The notes below the pieces were generated by a model. It was given only the letters and a program-made list of their open reading frames with translations. It was not told where the DNA came from and ran no database searches. Made by a program: the position numbers and the translations under genes. Positions 6,226 to 13,272 of a stretch of 20,734 bases of DNA are shown one piece after another; within the stretch, counting starts at the first letter, position 1; each line of letters opens with the position of its first letter. The DNA comes from Candidatus Thiodiazotropha taylori. Its GTDB lineage: Bacteria > Pseudomonadota > Gammaproteobacteria > Chromatiales > Chromatiaceae. The DNA lies in assembly GCA_019100305.1 (NCBI GenBank), contig JAHRHW010000025.1:1-20734 (forward strand), read 5' to 3'.

Positions 6226-7710
6226 ATGAAGCAGGCGCTACAGCTCCGACTCGGACAACATCTCACCATGACACCTCAACTGCAGCAGGCAATCCGCCTG
6301 TTGCAGCTCTCTGCGCTCGACCTGAGTCAGGAAGTTCAGGAGGTGCTTGAGACCAACCCGATGCTCGAGGGTGAGGAGGAGTTCAGCACATCATTGCAGA
6401 AAGAGGGGGAGGCTCAGGAGGGTGGCGAGCAGGCTCGGGAGAGCAAGGAAGTCGAGGCTTCGAACGACATCAACAACGAGCGGGAGATTCAGACCGACAG
6501 CAGTCAGTTGAGCGAGGATCTGCCGGTCGACAGTGAATGGACCGATGTCTACGACAGCTACCTGCCGCCGGCAAGCAGTGGCGGTGATGCCGCGGACCAT
6601 GACTATCTGGTCCAGCGGAGCGGCGCTGTAACCCTGCATGATCATCTGGTCTGGCAGATGACCCTGACCCCTTTTACCGAACAGGATACCCTGATAGCCA
6701 CCGCACTGATCGACAGCATCGATGAGGATGGATACTTCAAAGGGGATCTGCAGGAGATTCTGACTTCGCTGAATGATGAGGAAGCGACCCTGGAGGATAT
6801 CGAGGCGGTGCTGCATCGGATTCAGGCATTCGATCCGCCGGGTGTCGGAGCCCAGGGCGCCCAGGACTGCCTGCTGATTCAGCTTCGTCAATTGGCGGAA
6901 GATACCCCCTATCGGGATCAGGCGATAAAACTCTGCCGGGACCACTTCAATCTGCTCTCCGCCCAGGATCAGAATCAGATCATACGTCGCATGAAGGTGG
7001 ATCAGCAGGAGCTCGCCTCGATCATGCAACTGATCAGAACATTGAATCCCCATCCGGGCACAGCGATCGCCCACAGTGAGCCTGAATATGTGATTCCGGA
7101 TGTCTTTGTCAGCAAGCGCAACAACCGCTGGGTTGTCGAACTGAACGGGGAGGTTACCCCCAAGCTTCGGGTCAACAATGACTACGCCAGCCTGATCCGG
7201 CGGGCGGATCAGAGTGATGACAATACCTTCCTGAAGAACCATCTGCAGGAGGCGCGCTGGTTCATTAAAAGCCTGATGAGTCGTAATGAGACTATTCTGC
7301 GCGTTGCGAGTAAGATTGTTGAATATCAGCGGGGCTTTTTCGAGCATGGCGAGGAGGCTATGAAACCGCTGGTATTACGGGATATTGCCGAAGCGTTGGA
7401 TATGCACGAATCGACCATTTCCCGGGTAACGACCCAGAAATATATGCATACCCCCAGGGGCACGTTGGAGTTCAAGTACTTCTTCTCCAGCCACGTCAAT
7501 ACCAGCGCCGGAGGGGAGTGCTCCTCCACTGCAATTCGAGCACTGATTAAAAAATTGATTGCCGCTGAGAATGCAAGCAAACCGCTCAGTGACAACAAGA
7601 TCGCCGCCATCCTCTCGGAACAGGGCATCAAAGTGGCCCGCCGAACGGTGGCAAAGTATCGTGAATCGATGAGCATACCGCCATCGAATGAGCGTAAACG
7701 ACTGATGTAG
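6226..7710 (+). CDS. rpoN: RNA polymerase sigma-54 factor
   Basis: Sigma-54 directs RNA polymerase to -24/-12 promoters that need AAA+ activators. The 494-residue product is full length. Region I (1-49) is the glutamine- and leucine-rich activator-responsive domain beginning MKQALQLRLGQHLTMTPQL. An acidic low-complexity region II follows (about 50-120). The core-binding domain and helix-turn-helix occupy the middle (AEALDMHESTISRVTTQKYM at about 388-407), and the C-terminal RpoN box ARRTVAKYRE is at 471-480. The start at 6226 gives the family N-terminus although its ribosome binding site is weak. It sits between lptB and hpf, the usual order. The neighbouring PTS-Ntr genes modulate nitrogen and potassium physiology in relatives, often together with sigma-54. 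Confidence 0.98.
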   Translation: MKQALQLRLGQHLTMTPQLQQAIRLLQLSALDLSQEVQEVLETNPMLEGEEEFSTSLQKEGEAQEGGEQARESKEVEASNDINNEREIQTDSSQLSEDLPVDSEWTDVYDSYLPPASSGGDAADHDYLVQRSGAVTLHDHLVWQMTLTPFTEQDTLIATALIDSIDEDGYFKGDLQEILTSLNDEEATLEDIEAVLHRIQAFDPPGVGAQGAQDCLLIQLRQLAEDTPYRDQAIKLCRDHFNLLSAQDQNQIIRRMKVDQQELASIMQLIRTLNPHPGTAIAHSEPEYVIPDVFVSKRNNRWVVELNGEVTPKLRVNNDYASLIRRADQSDDNTFLKNHLQEARWFIKSLMSRNETILRVASKIVEYQRGFFEHGEEAMKPLVLRDIAEALDMHESTISRVTTQKYMHTPRGTLEFKYFFSSHVNTSAGGECSSTAIRALIKKLIAAENASKPLSDNKIAAILSEQGIKVARRTVAKYRESMSIPPSNERKRLM

Positions 7711-7863
7711 GTGAATCGATCTGCCACGCAGGATGTCCATGAACTCAGGGGTTGTTGTATCAGCCGAATCCGGCTTCATGGTCAGTCTGCTCGATGGTTT
7801 CGGGAATCGATTCGGCGAGTCGGTCAGAGTGATGAGCCAACTCATCTAAGACAGGAGATAATT

Positions 7864-8184
7864 ATGCAAATAAGCGTTACCGGTCATCATGTGGAAGTAA
7901 CCGATGCCTTGAAAAGCTATGTAGATAATAAATTCGAACGTCTTGAGCGGCATTTTGATAATGTCATCAATGTGCATGTCATCTTGAGCGTTGAGAAGCT
8001 AAGGCAGAAGGCGGAAGCCACCATGCAAGTGAACGGTGCCAGCGTATTCGCTGATTCAGTGCAGGAAGATATGTATGCCGCCATTGATGGCTTGACTGAC
8101 AAGTTGGACAGGCAGGTGATAAAACACAAGGAAAAGATGCAGAGTCATCGCGCCGGTAGCGGTGCGAAGTATGCAGTTGAGTAA
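7864..8184 (+). CDS. hpf: Ribosome hibernation promoting factor (short HPF / YhbH)
   Basis: The 106-residue protein belongs to the HPF/YfiA family, which binds the 30S decoding centre and promotes inactive 100S ribosomes in slow growth. The single beta-alpha-beta domain begins MQISVTGHHVEVTDALKSYV and carries the basic helix KFERLERHF and the DMYAAIDGLTDKLDRQVIKHK segment near the end. It lacks the C-terminal dimerisation domain of long HPF, so it is the short form (E. coli 95 residues). The frame is open upstream to 7711, but ATG 7864 has AGGAG seven bases before it and gives the family start. The 153 bases from rpoN to hpf hold a five-pair hairpin (AGCCG/CGGCT) and a GAATCGATTC palindrome, and no other gene. 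Confidence 0.95.
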   Translation: MQISVTGHHVEVTDALKSYVDNKFERLERHFDNVINVHVILSVEKLRQKAEATMQVNGASVFADSVQEDMYAAIDGLTDKLDRQVIKHKEKMQSHRAGSGAKYAVE

Positions 8185-8214
8185 TTTTCGATAGATTGAA
8201 CTGGCGAGGTCTCC

Positions 8215-8685
8215 ATGTTTCCCGACGGATTTCTGCTTGAGGAACGTCTCGGCTGCGGTGTGGAGGCAGCCAGTAAAAAACGCGCCCTTGAGCAGCTTGG
8301 TCAGAGATTGGCCGATGCTGCTCCCGGGCTGTCACAGGATATTGTGTTCGATGCATTGCTTGAGAGGGAGCGACTGGGCAGCACCGGACTGGGCAAAGGA
8401 ATTGCGCTACCCCATGCGCGCATGTCTCAGGTCACTCAGGCCACCGCAGCATTCATTCAGATGCCCACTGGGGTCGATTTTGACGCCATAGACAGTCAAC
8501 CGGTCGATCTGGCGTTCGCCATGCTGGTGCCGGAACAGGCCACAGACGAACATCTGCAGCTGCTGGCGAAGTTGGCCAGAATGTTCGATGACCCCCCGTT
8601 TTGTACCGCTCTGCGTGAGGCGGAAACAACGCAGCAACTGTTTCAGTTGATCAAGCAGCGAGAAACCGTAACCGCAACAGATTAA
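8215..8685 (+). CDS. ptsN: Nitrogen-regulatory PTS protein EIIA-Ntr
   Basis: This is the terminal phosphoacceptor of the regulatory phosphotransferase chain. In relatives it controls potassium transport, sigma-54-linked functions and stress responses by binding partner proteins. The 156-residue product has the fructose-type EIIA fold; the phosphorylated histidine is H67 in GIALPHAR. It has the LLERERLGSTGLGKG lead-in at 48-62. The ATG at 8215 follows a GGCGAGG ribosome binding site. The stop TAA overlaps the hprK ATG by one base (TAATG), so the two are probably translationally coupled. No transmembrane or EIIB/EIIC part is present. Confidence 0.95.
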   Translation: MFPDGFLLEERLGCGVEAASKKRALEQLGQRLADAAPGLSQDIVFDALLERERLGSTGLGKGIALPHARMSQVTQATAAFIQMPTGVDFDAIDSQPVDLAFAMLVPEQATDEHLQLLAKLARMFDDPPFCTALREAETTQQLFQLIKQRETVTATD

Positions 8686-9620
8686 TGCCATCCAACTACA
8701 CCATTCGCGATCTTTTCGACGAATTTGCCAGCGAACTTGAACTCAGCTGGGATGGTGAGGGTGGTGAAGAAAAAATCCTTCTCGACAGTGAGTCCTCCGA
8801 TGGACAGCAAACGGTGGGACCGCTTAATCTGATCCGTCCGAACCAGATACAGGTAATCGGTCCTCCTGAGCAGCAACATATGATGAATGGTGGAGACGCC
8901 GGTTATCTGGAGTCTCTGAAAACCCTCTTCGCCTCTTCCCCGCTTGCACTGATCTTTACCGATGGTCTGCAGCCCAAGCCGGCCTGCCTGGAGTCGGCGA
9001 AAAACAGTCACACGGCTTTGATGTTTACCCCCAAAGGGGATAACCACGTCATCCATAGACTGTTGGAGAAGTTCAGCCTGCCAGTGGGTGAGACTCTGCT
9101 GTTGCATGGGGTCTATATGGAAGTGCTGGGTAAGGGTGTGTTGTTGAGTGGCGACCCGGCGATCGGCAAGAGCGAGCTTGCCCTGGCGCTGATCTCACGC
9201 GGCCATCGGCTGGTTGCGGATGATGCAACCGAGTTCTATAAAACCGGCACGAACACATTGAGTGGGCGCTGTCCGAAGGTGTTGCAGGATTTTCTCGAAG
9301 TCCGTGGACTGGGTCTGATCAATGTCAGGGCCATCTTCGGTAATAGTGCGATAAAACCGAATAAACAGTTACACTTGATCATAGATCTCCTCTACTTTGA
9401 CGATAAAAAACTCGATAACATGGATCGCCTGGAGGGGTGCCACTCACATCGGACCTTATTGGGTGTTGATGTCCCCCAGACCAGTCTGCCGGTTGCGGCA
9501 GGCAGAAATTTGGCGATCCTGGTAGAGACTGCTGTCAGGCAGCATCTGCTGAAGATGGATGGGTACAATGCGACCCAGGATTTTATTGAACGCCAACAAA
9601 ATTACATCGATCAAGATTAG
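8685..9620 (+). CDS. hprK: HPr kinase/phosphorylase
   Basis: This bifunctional enzyme phosphorylates HPr on Ser46 with ATP and reverses it by phosphorolysis. The 311-residue product has the N-terminal domain (1-130) and the C-terminal catalytic domain. The conserved H141 is in LLHGVYMEVLG. Walker A GDPAIGKSE spans 156-164, followed by RGHRLVADD at 172-180. The signature EVRGLGLINVRAIFG spans about 205-219. HprK is best known from Firmicutes but also occurs in many Proteobacteria, usually beside ptsN and rapZ as here. Absent from E. coli, it is a mark of a non-enteric lineage. Its target Ser46 is present in the HPr encoded at 10929-11198. Confidence 0.94.
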   Translation: MPSNYTIRDLFDEFASELELSWDGEGGEEKILLDSESSDGQQTVGPLNLIRPNQIQVIGPPEQQHMMNGGDAGYLESLKTLFASSPLALIFTDGLQPKPACLESAKNSHTALMFTPKGDNHVIHRLLEKFSLPVGETLLLHGVYMEVLGKGVLLSGDPAIGKSELALALISRGHRLVADDATEFYKTGTNTLSGRCPKVLQDFLEVRGLGLINVRAIFGNSAIKPNKQLHLIIDLLYFDDKKLDNMDRLEGCHSHRTLLGVDVPQTSLPVAAGRNLAILVETAVRQHLLKMDGYNATQDFIERQQNYIDQD

Positions 9621-9638
9621 TCTTGGGGCCTGAACGAG

Positions 9639-10505
9639 ATGGCAAATGAGATAAAACTGCAGATTGTCACCGGACTTTCCGGATCAGGAAAGACCATTGC
9701 TCTGCATACACTTGAGGATCTGGGTTACTACTGTATCGACAATCTGCCGGTCTCTCTGCTGATTTCCGTCTCCGATTATCTGAATGATGAGCCAGAGGAG
9801 ACTTTCAAGAAAACCGCTGTCGGTATCGATGCAAGGAGTCAGCCCGGTCAGATCTCCAATCTGCCGGAGGTGGTGAAGAGTATTCGGCAACGCGGTCTCG
9901 ACTGCAACATGCTGTTCCTGGATGCTCAGCTGGATACCTTGATCAAGCGCTTCAGCGAGACGCGGCGAAAACATCCCCTGACCAATGAGAAACGTTCACT
10001 CAGTGAAGCGATCCAGCATGAGCGGGAGCTTCTACAACCCTTGAATGAGACAGCGGATCTCAGAATCGACACCACCCACACCAATGTGCATGAGCTTCGG
10101 GATCTGGTGCGTAACCGGATCGGTGGCGAAAGCGGTCAGGTCTCGATTCTTTTTGAGTCATTCGGTTTCAAGCATGGCCTGCCGAGAGATGTAGACTACC
10201 TGTTTGACGTGCGCTGTCTGCCCAATCCCTATTGGCAAACGGAGCTACGTACCTTCACCGGGATGGATAAACCGGTGGCGGATTTTCTGCATGAACAGGA
10301 TGAAACCAAACAGATGGTGGCGGATCTGACCGATTTTCTGTCACGCTGGATACCGGCGTTTGAAGCGGACGGACGCAGTTATCTGACGATTGCCATTGGC
10401 TGTACCGGGGGGCAGCACCGTTCAGTCTATGTGGTGGAGTGTCTGGTCAAACATTTTAAAGCGGCAGGACTGCAGGTGATGAGCCGTCATCGTGAATTAT
10501 CATGA
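9639..10505 (+). CDS. rapZ: RNase adapter protein RapZ
   Basis: RapZ is an RNA-binding, nucleotide-binding protein that in E. coli delivers the GlmZ small RNA to RNase E and so tunes glucosamine-6-phosphate synthase. The 288-residue product (E. coli 284) has the N-terminal Walker A GLSGSGKT near residue 13 and the RNA-binding C-terminal domain with the hallmark AIGCTGGQHRSVYVVE near 248. A weak GAACGAG ribosome binding site precedes ATG 9639. The end overlaps the EIIA start by four bases (ATGA). Whether a GlmZ-like target exists in this organism cannot be told. The link with hprK and HPr suggests a role in PTS-dependent envelope-precursor control. Confidence 0.95.
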   Translation: MANEIKLQIVTGLSGSGKTIALHTLEDLGYYCIDNLPVSLLISVSDYLNDEPEETFKKTAVGIDARSQPGQISNLPEVVKSIRQRGLDCNMLFLDAQLDTLIKRFSETRRKHPLTNEKRSLSEAIQHERELLQPLNETADLRIDTTHTNVHELRDLVRNRIGGESGQVSILFESFGFKHGLPRDVDYLFDVRCLPNPYWQTELRTFTGMDKPVADFLHEQDETKQMVADLTDFLSRWIPAFEADGRSYLTIAIGCTGGQHRSVYVVECLVKHFKAAGLQVMSRHRELS

Positions 10506-10912
10506 GCATCGGCCTGCTGTTGATCACACACAGTCGCATCGGTGATGCACTTGTGGAGACAGTTAAAAAGATGTTTGTGGAGTTGCCGTTGCCGATCAAA
10601 ACCTTGACTGTGAGCACCGAGTGTAATCCTGATCAGATCAAAACAGAGGCACACCAGCTGGTGGAAGATCTGGATGATGGTGATGGTGTGTTGGTGTTTA
10701 CCGACATCTATGGCTCCACACCGAGTAATATTGCTTACAGCCTTGCGGATAGAGGGCGTGTAAATGTGGTTTCAGGGCTCAATCTGCCGATGCTGATACG
10801 AACCCTGAATTATCTCGATCTCGATCTGAAGTTGCTGACTGAAAAAGCGGTCAGTGGCGGCAGGGAGGGGATCCACTGCTGTGAAAGGCCTATGAGTGTT
10901 AACAGGCCCTAA
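10502..10912 (+). CDS. Mannose-type PTS EIIA domain protein
   Basis: The 136-residue stand-alone protein of the mannose/fructose (EIIA-Man) family has the phosphorylatable histidine H10 in LLITHSRIG and the conserved VFTDIYGSTPSNIA segment near residues 65-78. The start ATG overlaps the rapZ stop. No EIIB, EIIC or EIID gene follows, so it is unlikely to take part in sugar uptake; it probably accepts phosphate from the HPr encoded immediately downstream and acts as a signal protein. The same stand-alone gene between rapZ and HPr occurs in many beta- and gammaproteobacteria. The last 17 residues are not part of the fold and are poorly conserved. Confidence 0.9.
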   Translation: MSIGLLLITHSRIGDALVETVKKMFVELPLPIKTLTVSTECNPDQIKTEAHQLVEDLDDGDGVLVFTDIYGSTPSNIAYSLADRGRVNVVSGLNLPMLIRTLNYLDLDLKLLTEKAVSGGREGIHCCERPMSVNRP

Positions 10913-10928
10913 CGAGATTCTGAATATT

Positions 10929-11198
10929 ATGTTGCAACAAGAAGTAGAAATCATAAACAAACTCGGTCTGCATGCCCGTGCGGCAGCTAAATTGGTCAGT
11001 TGCGCCAACAGTTACGAAAGTGACGTCTTCCTTAACCGCAATGGGCAGAGAGTGAACGGAAAGAGCATCATGGGGGTGATGATGCTGGCGGCCAACAAGG
11101 GCTCAATGCTGAAACTGGAAATCGATGGTCGTGATGAGTCTCAGGCGATGGAGGCTCTGATCGTGCTCATCAATGATCGCTTCGGGGAGGAGCAATGA
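10929..11198 (+). CDS. ptsH: Phosphocarrier protein HPr
   Basis: The 89-residue phosphocarrier moves phosphate from EI to EIIA proteins. The EI-phosphorylated H15 is in NKLGLHARAAA, and the HprK site S46 is in NGKSIMGVMML, both at canonical positions when translation starts at ATG 10929. A GTG at 10896 in frame would add 11 residues and overlap the preceding EIIA gene; the canonical numbering favours 10929, although its ribosome binding site is weak. The gene ends in a four-base overlap with EI. NPr (ptsO) is an alternative name used when only the Ntr branch is present. Confidence 0.95.
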   Translation: MLQQEVEIINKLGLHARAAAKLVSCANSYESDVFLNRNGQRVNGKSIMGVMMLAANKGSMLKLEIDGRDESQAMEALIVLINDRFGEEQ

Positions 11199-12934
11199 CA
11201 CTATCCTGTCAGGGTATAGGGATCAAAACCACGCGGGAAGTCGCGATTGGTGAGGCCTACCTGTTACAGCATGGTGTACCTGAGATCACTCATCGTGAAA
11301 TTCCCCAGGAGCGGGTGGCTGCGGAAATCGATCGCTTCGAAACGGCACTCCTGACGACCACCAACCATCTGCGCTCGGTACGGGACCAGATTCCCTCCGA
11401 TACGGCACAGGATATCAGTGAGTTCATCGACACCCATCTGCTGATGCTGGAAGATAATGCCATCAGTCAGGCGACGGTCAGCCTGATCCGGGAAAAGCTC
11501 TATAGTGCGGAGTGGGCTCTGCAGGTTCGTCGGGATGAGTTGGTACGGGTGTTCGATGAAATGGACGACCCCTATCTGCGTACCCGTAAGGATGACGTGA
11601 ACCATGTGGTCGGCCATGTGCAGTTCGTCCTGGCTGGCGGCAAACCGGAGCAGCGGGGTGATCTGAAAGGACGGGTCGTCGTTGCTCGGGATCTGACTCC
11701 GGCAGAGACCATCATGATGAAAAACCAGGGGGTAGCTGCCTTCATCACCGAATTCGGCGGGCCTCTCTCCCATACGGCCATTCTGGCGCGCAGCCTGGGT
11801 ATCCCGGCGGTGGTGGGTGTTCATCAGGCGACCGTGCTGTTTCGTCAGGGTGAACCGTTGGTGGTCGATGGGGCCCAGGGTGTGGTGCTGGCCGACCCCA
11901 CAGAACGGATACTTGATTACTACCGGCAGCGTATCGAGAGTCGGCGAATCCGTGAGGTGGAGCTGAGGCAGCAGGTCGATCTGCCGGCATTGACCACCGA
12001 CGGTGAACGCATCTCGCTCTACTCCAATATCGAGTTACCCGATGATATTCCGGTAACCATGGAGAACCGGGCCGATGGCGTGGGGCTTTTCCGTACGGAA
12101 TTTCTCTATATGAACCGCACAACACCGCCGTCAGAAGAGGAGCAGTATGGCGTCTATGTTGATGCGGTGAAGGGGCTGAAGGGGATTCCTCTGACGATTC
12201 GCACCCTCGACCTGGGTGTGGACAAAACCACTGATACGATGCCGGATTCGGGTTGTATGCCGGCGATCAATCCGGCGCTCGGTTTGCGTGCGATCCGTCT
12301 CTGTCTGAAGGAGCCGGAACTCTTCATTCCTCAGCTCAGGGCGATATTGCGAGCTTCAGCTGAAGGGCCTGTGAGGCTGATGATTCCGATGCTCTCCGGG
12401 GTTCAGGAGCTGAAGCAGGTGCTGGCCATCATCGACAAGACGAAACAGGATCTGATCGGTGAGGGGGTGACCTTCGATCGGGACATTCCGATCGGAGGCA
12501 TGATCGAGGTGCCGGCAGCGGCACTGGCGGCCAAACGCTTTGCCCACTATCTCGATTTTCTCTCCATCGGTACCAATGATCTGATTCAATACACATTGGC
12601 TGTGGACCGTATGGATGAAGAGGTGAACTTTCTCTTCGATCCGCTCCACCCGGCCGTGCTGATGCTGATCCGCTATACCATCGAGGCGGCTCAGGATGCG
12701 GATATTCCAGTCAGTATGTGTGGTGAGATGGCGGGTGATCCCCGCTATGTTCGGCTGCTGTTGGGTTTGGGCTTACGGGAGCTCAGTATGCAACCCAGTG
12801 CGTTGCTGGAAACTCGCGAGCTGATTCGCGAGTGCAACCTGTTTGATCTGCAGCAGAAGACCAGGATTTTCATGCAGGAGCTGGAGGACAACGATGATGA
12901 GCAACTGTTCGACAAGGTCTTTCTACAGCTTTAG
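11195..12934 (+). CDS. ptsI: Phosphoenolpyruvate-protein phosphotransferase, enzyme I
   Basis: EI transfers phosphate from phosphoenolpyruvate to HPr. The 579-residue product (E. coli PtsI 575) has no N-terminal GAF domain, so it is PtsI-like in shape rather than PtsP-like. The phosphohistidine H193 is in GGPLSHTAILARS. The PEP-binding barrel shows LFRTEFLYM (R300), RTLDLGVDK at 336-344, NPALGLRAIR at 359-368 and GTNDLIQYTLAVDR at 459-472. The conserved C509 is in SMCGEMAGD. In the segment RTLDLGVDK, the second glycine of the enteric GGDK is valine. The start ATG overlaps the HPr stop (ATGA). It is the last plus-strand gene before a convergent gap. Confidence 0.95.
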   Translation: MTLSCQGIGIKTTREVAIGEAYLLQHGVPEITHREIPQERVAAEIDRFETALLTTTNHLRSVRDQIPSDTAQDISEFIDTHLLMLEDNAISQATVSLIREKLYSAEWALQVRRDELVRVFDEMDDPYLRTRKDDVNHVVGHVQFVLAGGKPEQRGDLKGRVVVARDLTPAETIMMKNQGVAAFITEFGGPLSHTAILARSLGIPAVVGVHQATVLFRQGEPLVVDGAQGVVLADPTERILDYYRQRIESRRIREVELRQQVDLPALTTDGERISLYSNIELPDDIPVTMENRADGVGLFRTEFLYMNRTTPPSEEEQYGVYVDAVKGLKGIPLTIRTLDLGVDKTTDTMPDSGCMPAINPALGLRAIRLCLKEPELFIPQLRAILRASAEGPVRLMIPMLSGVQELKQVLAIIDKTKQDLIGEGVTFDRDIPIGGMIEVPAAALAAKRFAHYLDFLSIGTNDLIQYTLAVDRMDEEVNFLFDPLHPAVLMLIRYTIEAAQDADIPVSMCGEMAGDPRYVRLLLGLGLRELSMQPSALLETRELIRECNLFDLQQKTRIFMQELEDNDDEQLFDKVFLQL

Positions 12935-12955
12935 CGCTTTTTCTCAGTCTCTGCA

Positions 12956-13272
12956 TCAAAGCCGCACTGCCAGTAAGTTCTTCTCCGGTTGAATCGAAAG
13001 CAGCTCAGCTGTTACGGCGGTCGCTTTTTTTATCGCCTTGGGGCGTGGTACGGAATCCTCTGCAATCAATGCTTCTGTGATCCGTTGCCGCGCGGTTTTG
13101 GCTGACTTTGTATTCATACTGAAGTACTTTGATGCCGATTTCCACGCCGACAATGGCAGGCAGTAGTTGCGCTTTGAGTTCACTGCCAGGAATTGGGGCG
13201 AAGGATTTCATCTGCCACTGTCAGGCGTTCAACCAATCTAATCCACACTGCCGGGTTTTCAAGCGTACTCAG
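12956..13272 (-). pseudogene. Possible frameshifted gene remnant in the convergent gap
   Basis: The 334-base gap 12935-13268 has no intact gene. On the minus strand three short frames follow each other: 13272-13180 (ends VERLTVADEILRPNSWQ), 13211-13005 (starts MKSFAPIPGSELKAQLLPAI, protein-like up to about 13100) and 13183-12956 (ends TAELLSIQPEKNLLAVRL). Joining them would need two frame changes. An A7 run lies at 13025-13031 on the minus strand. I recognise no family and cannot exclude chance. For the plus strand, an AAAGC...GCTTTTTTT structure at 12997-13031 is a weak terminator candidate after ptsI. No strong intrinsic terminator is visible for either cluster. Confidence 0.25.

Noticed and set aside
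6391..7347. 318-residue minus-strand open frame inside rpoN
   Set aside because: It is the mirror of a clear sigma-54 gene and has no recognisable domains; an artefact of codon bias.
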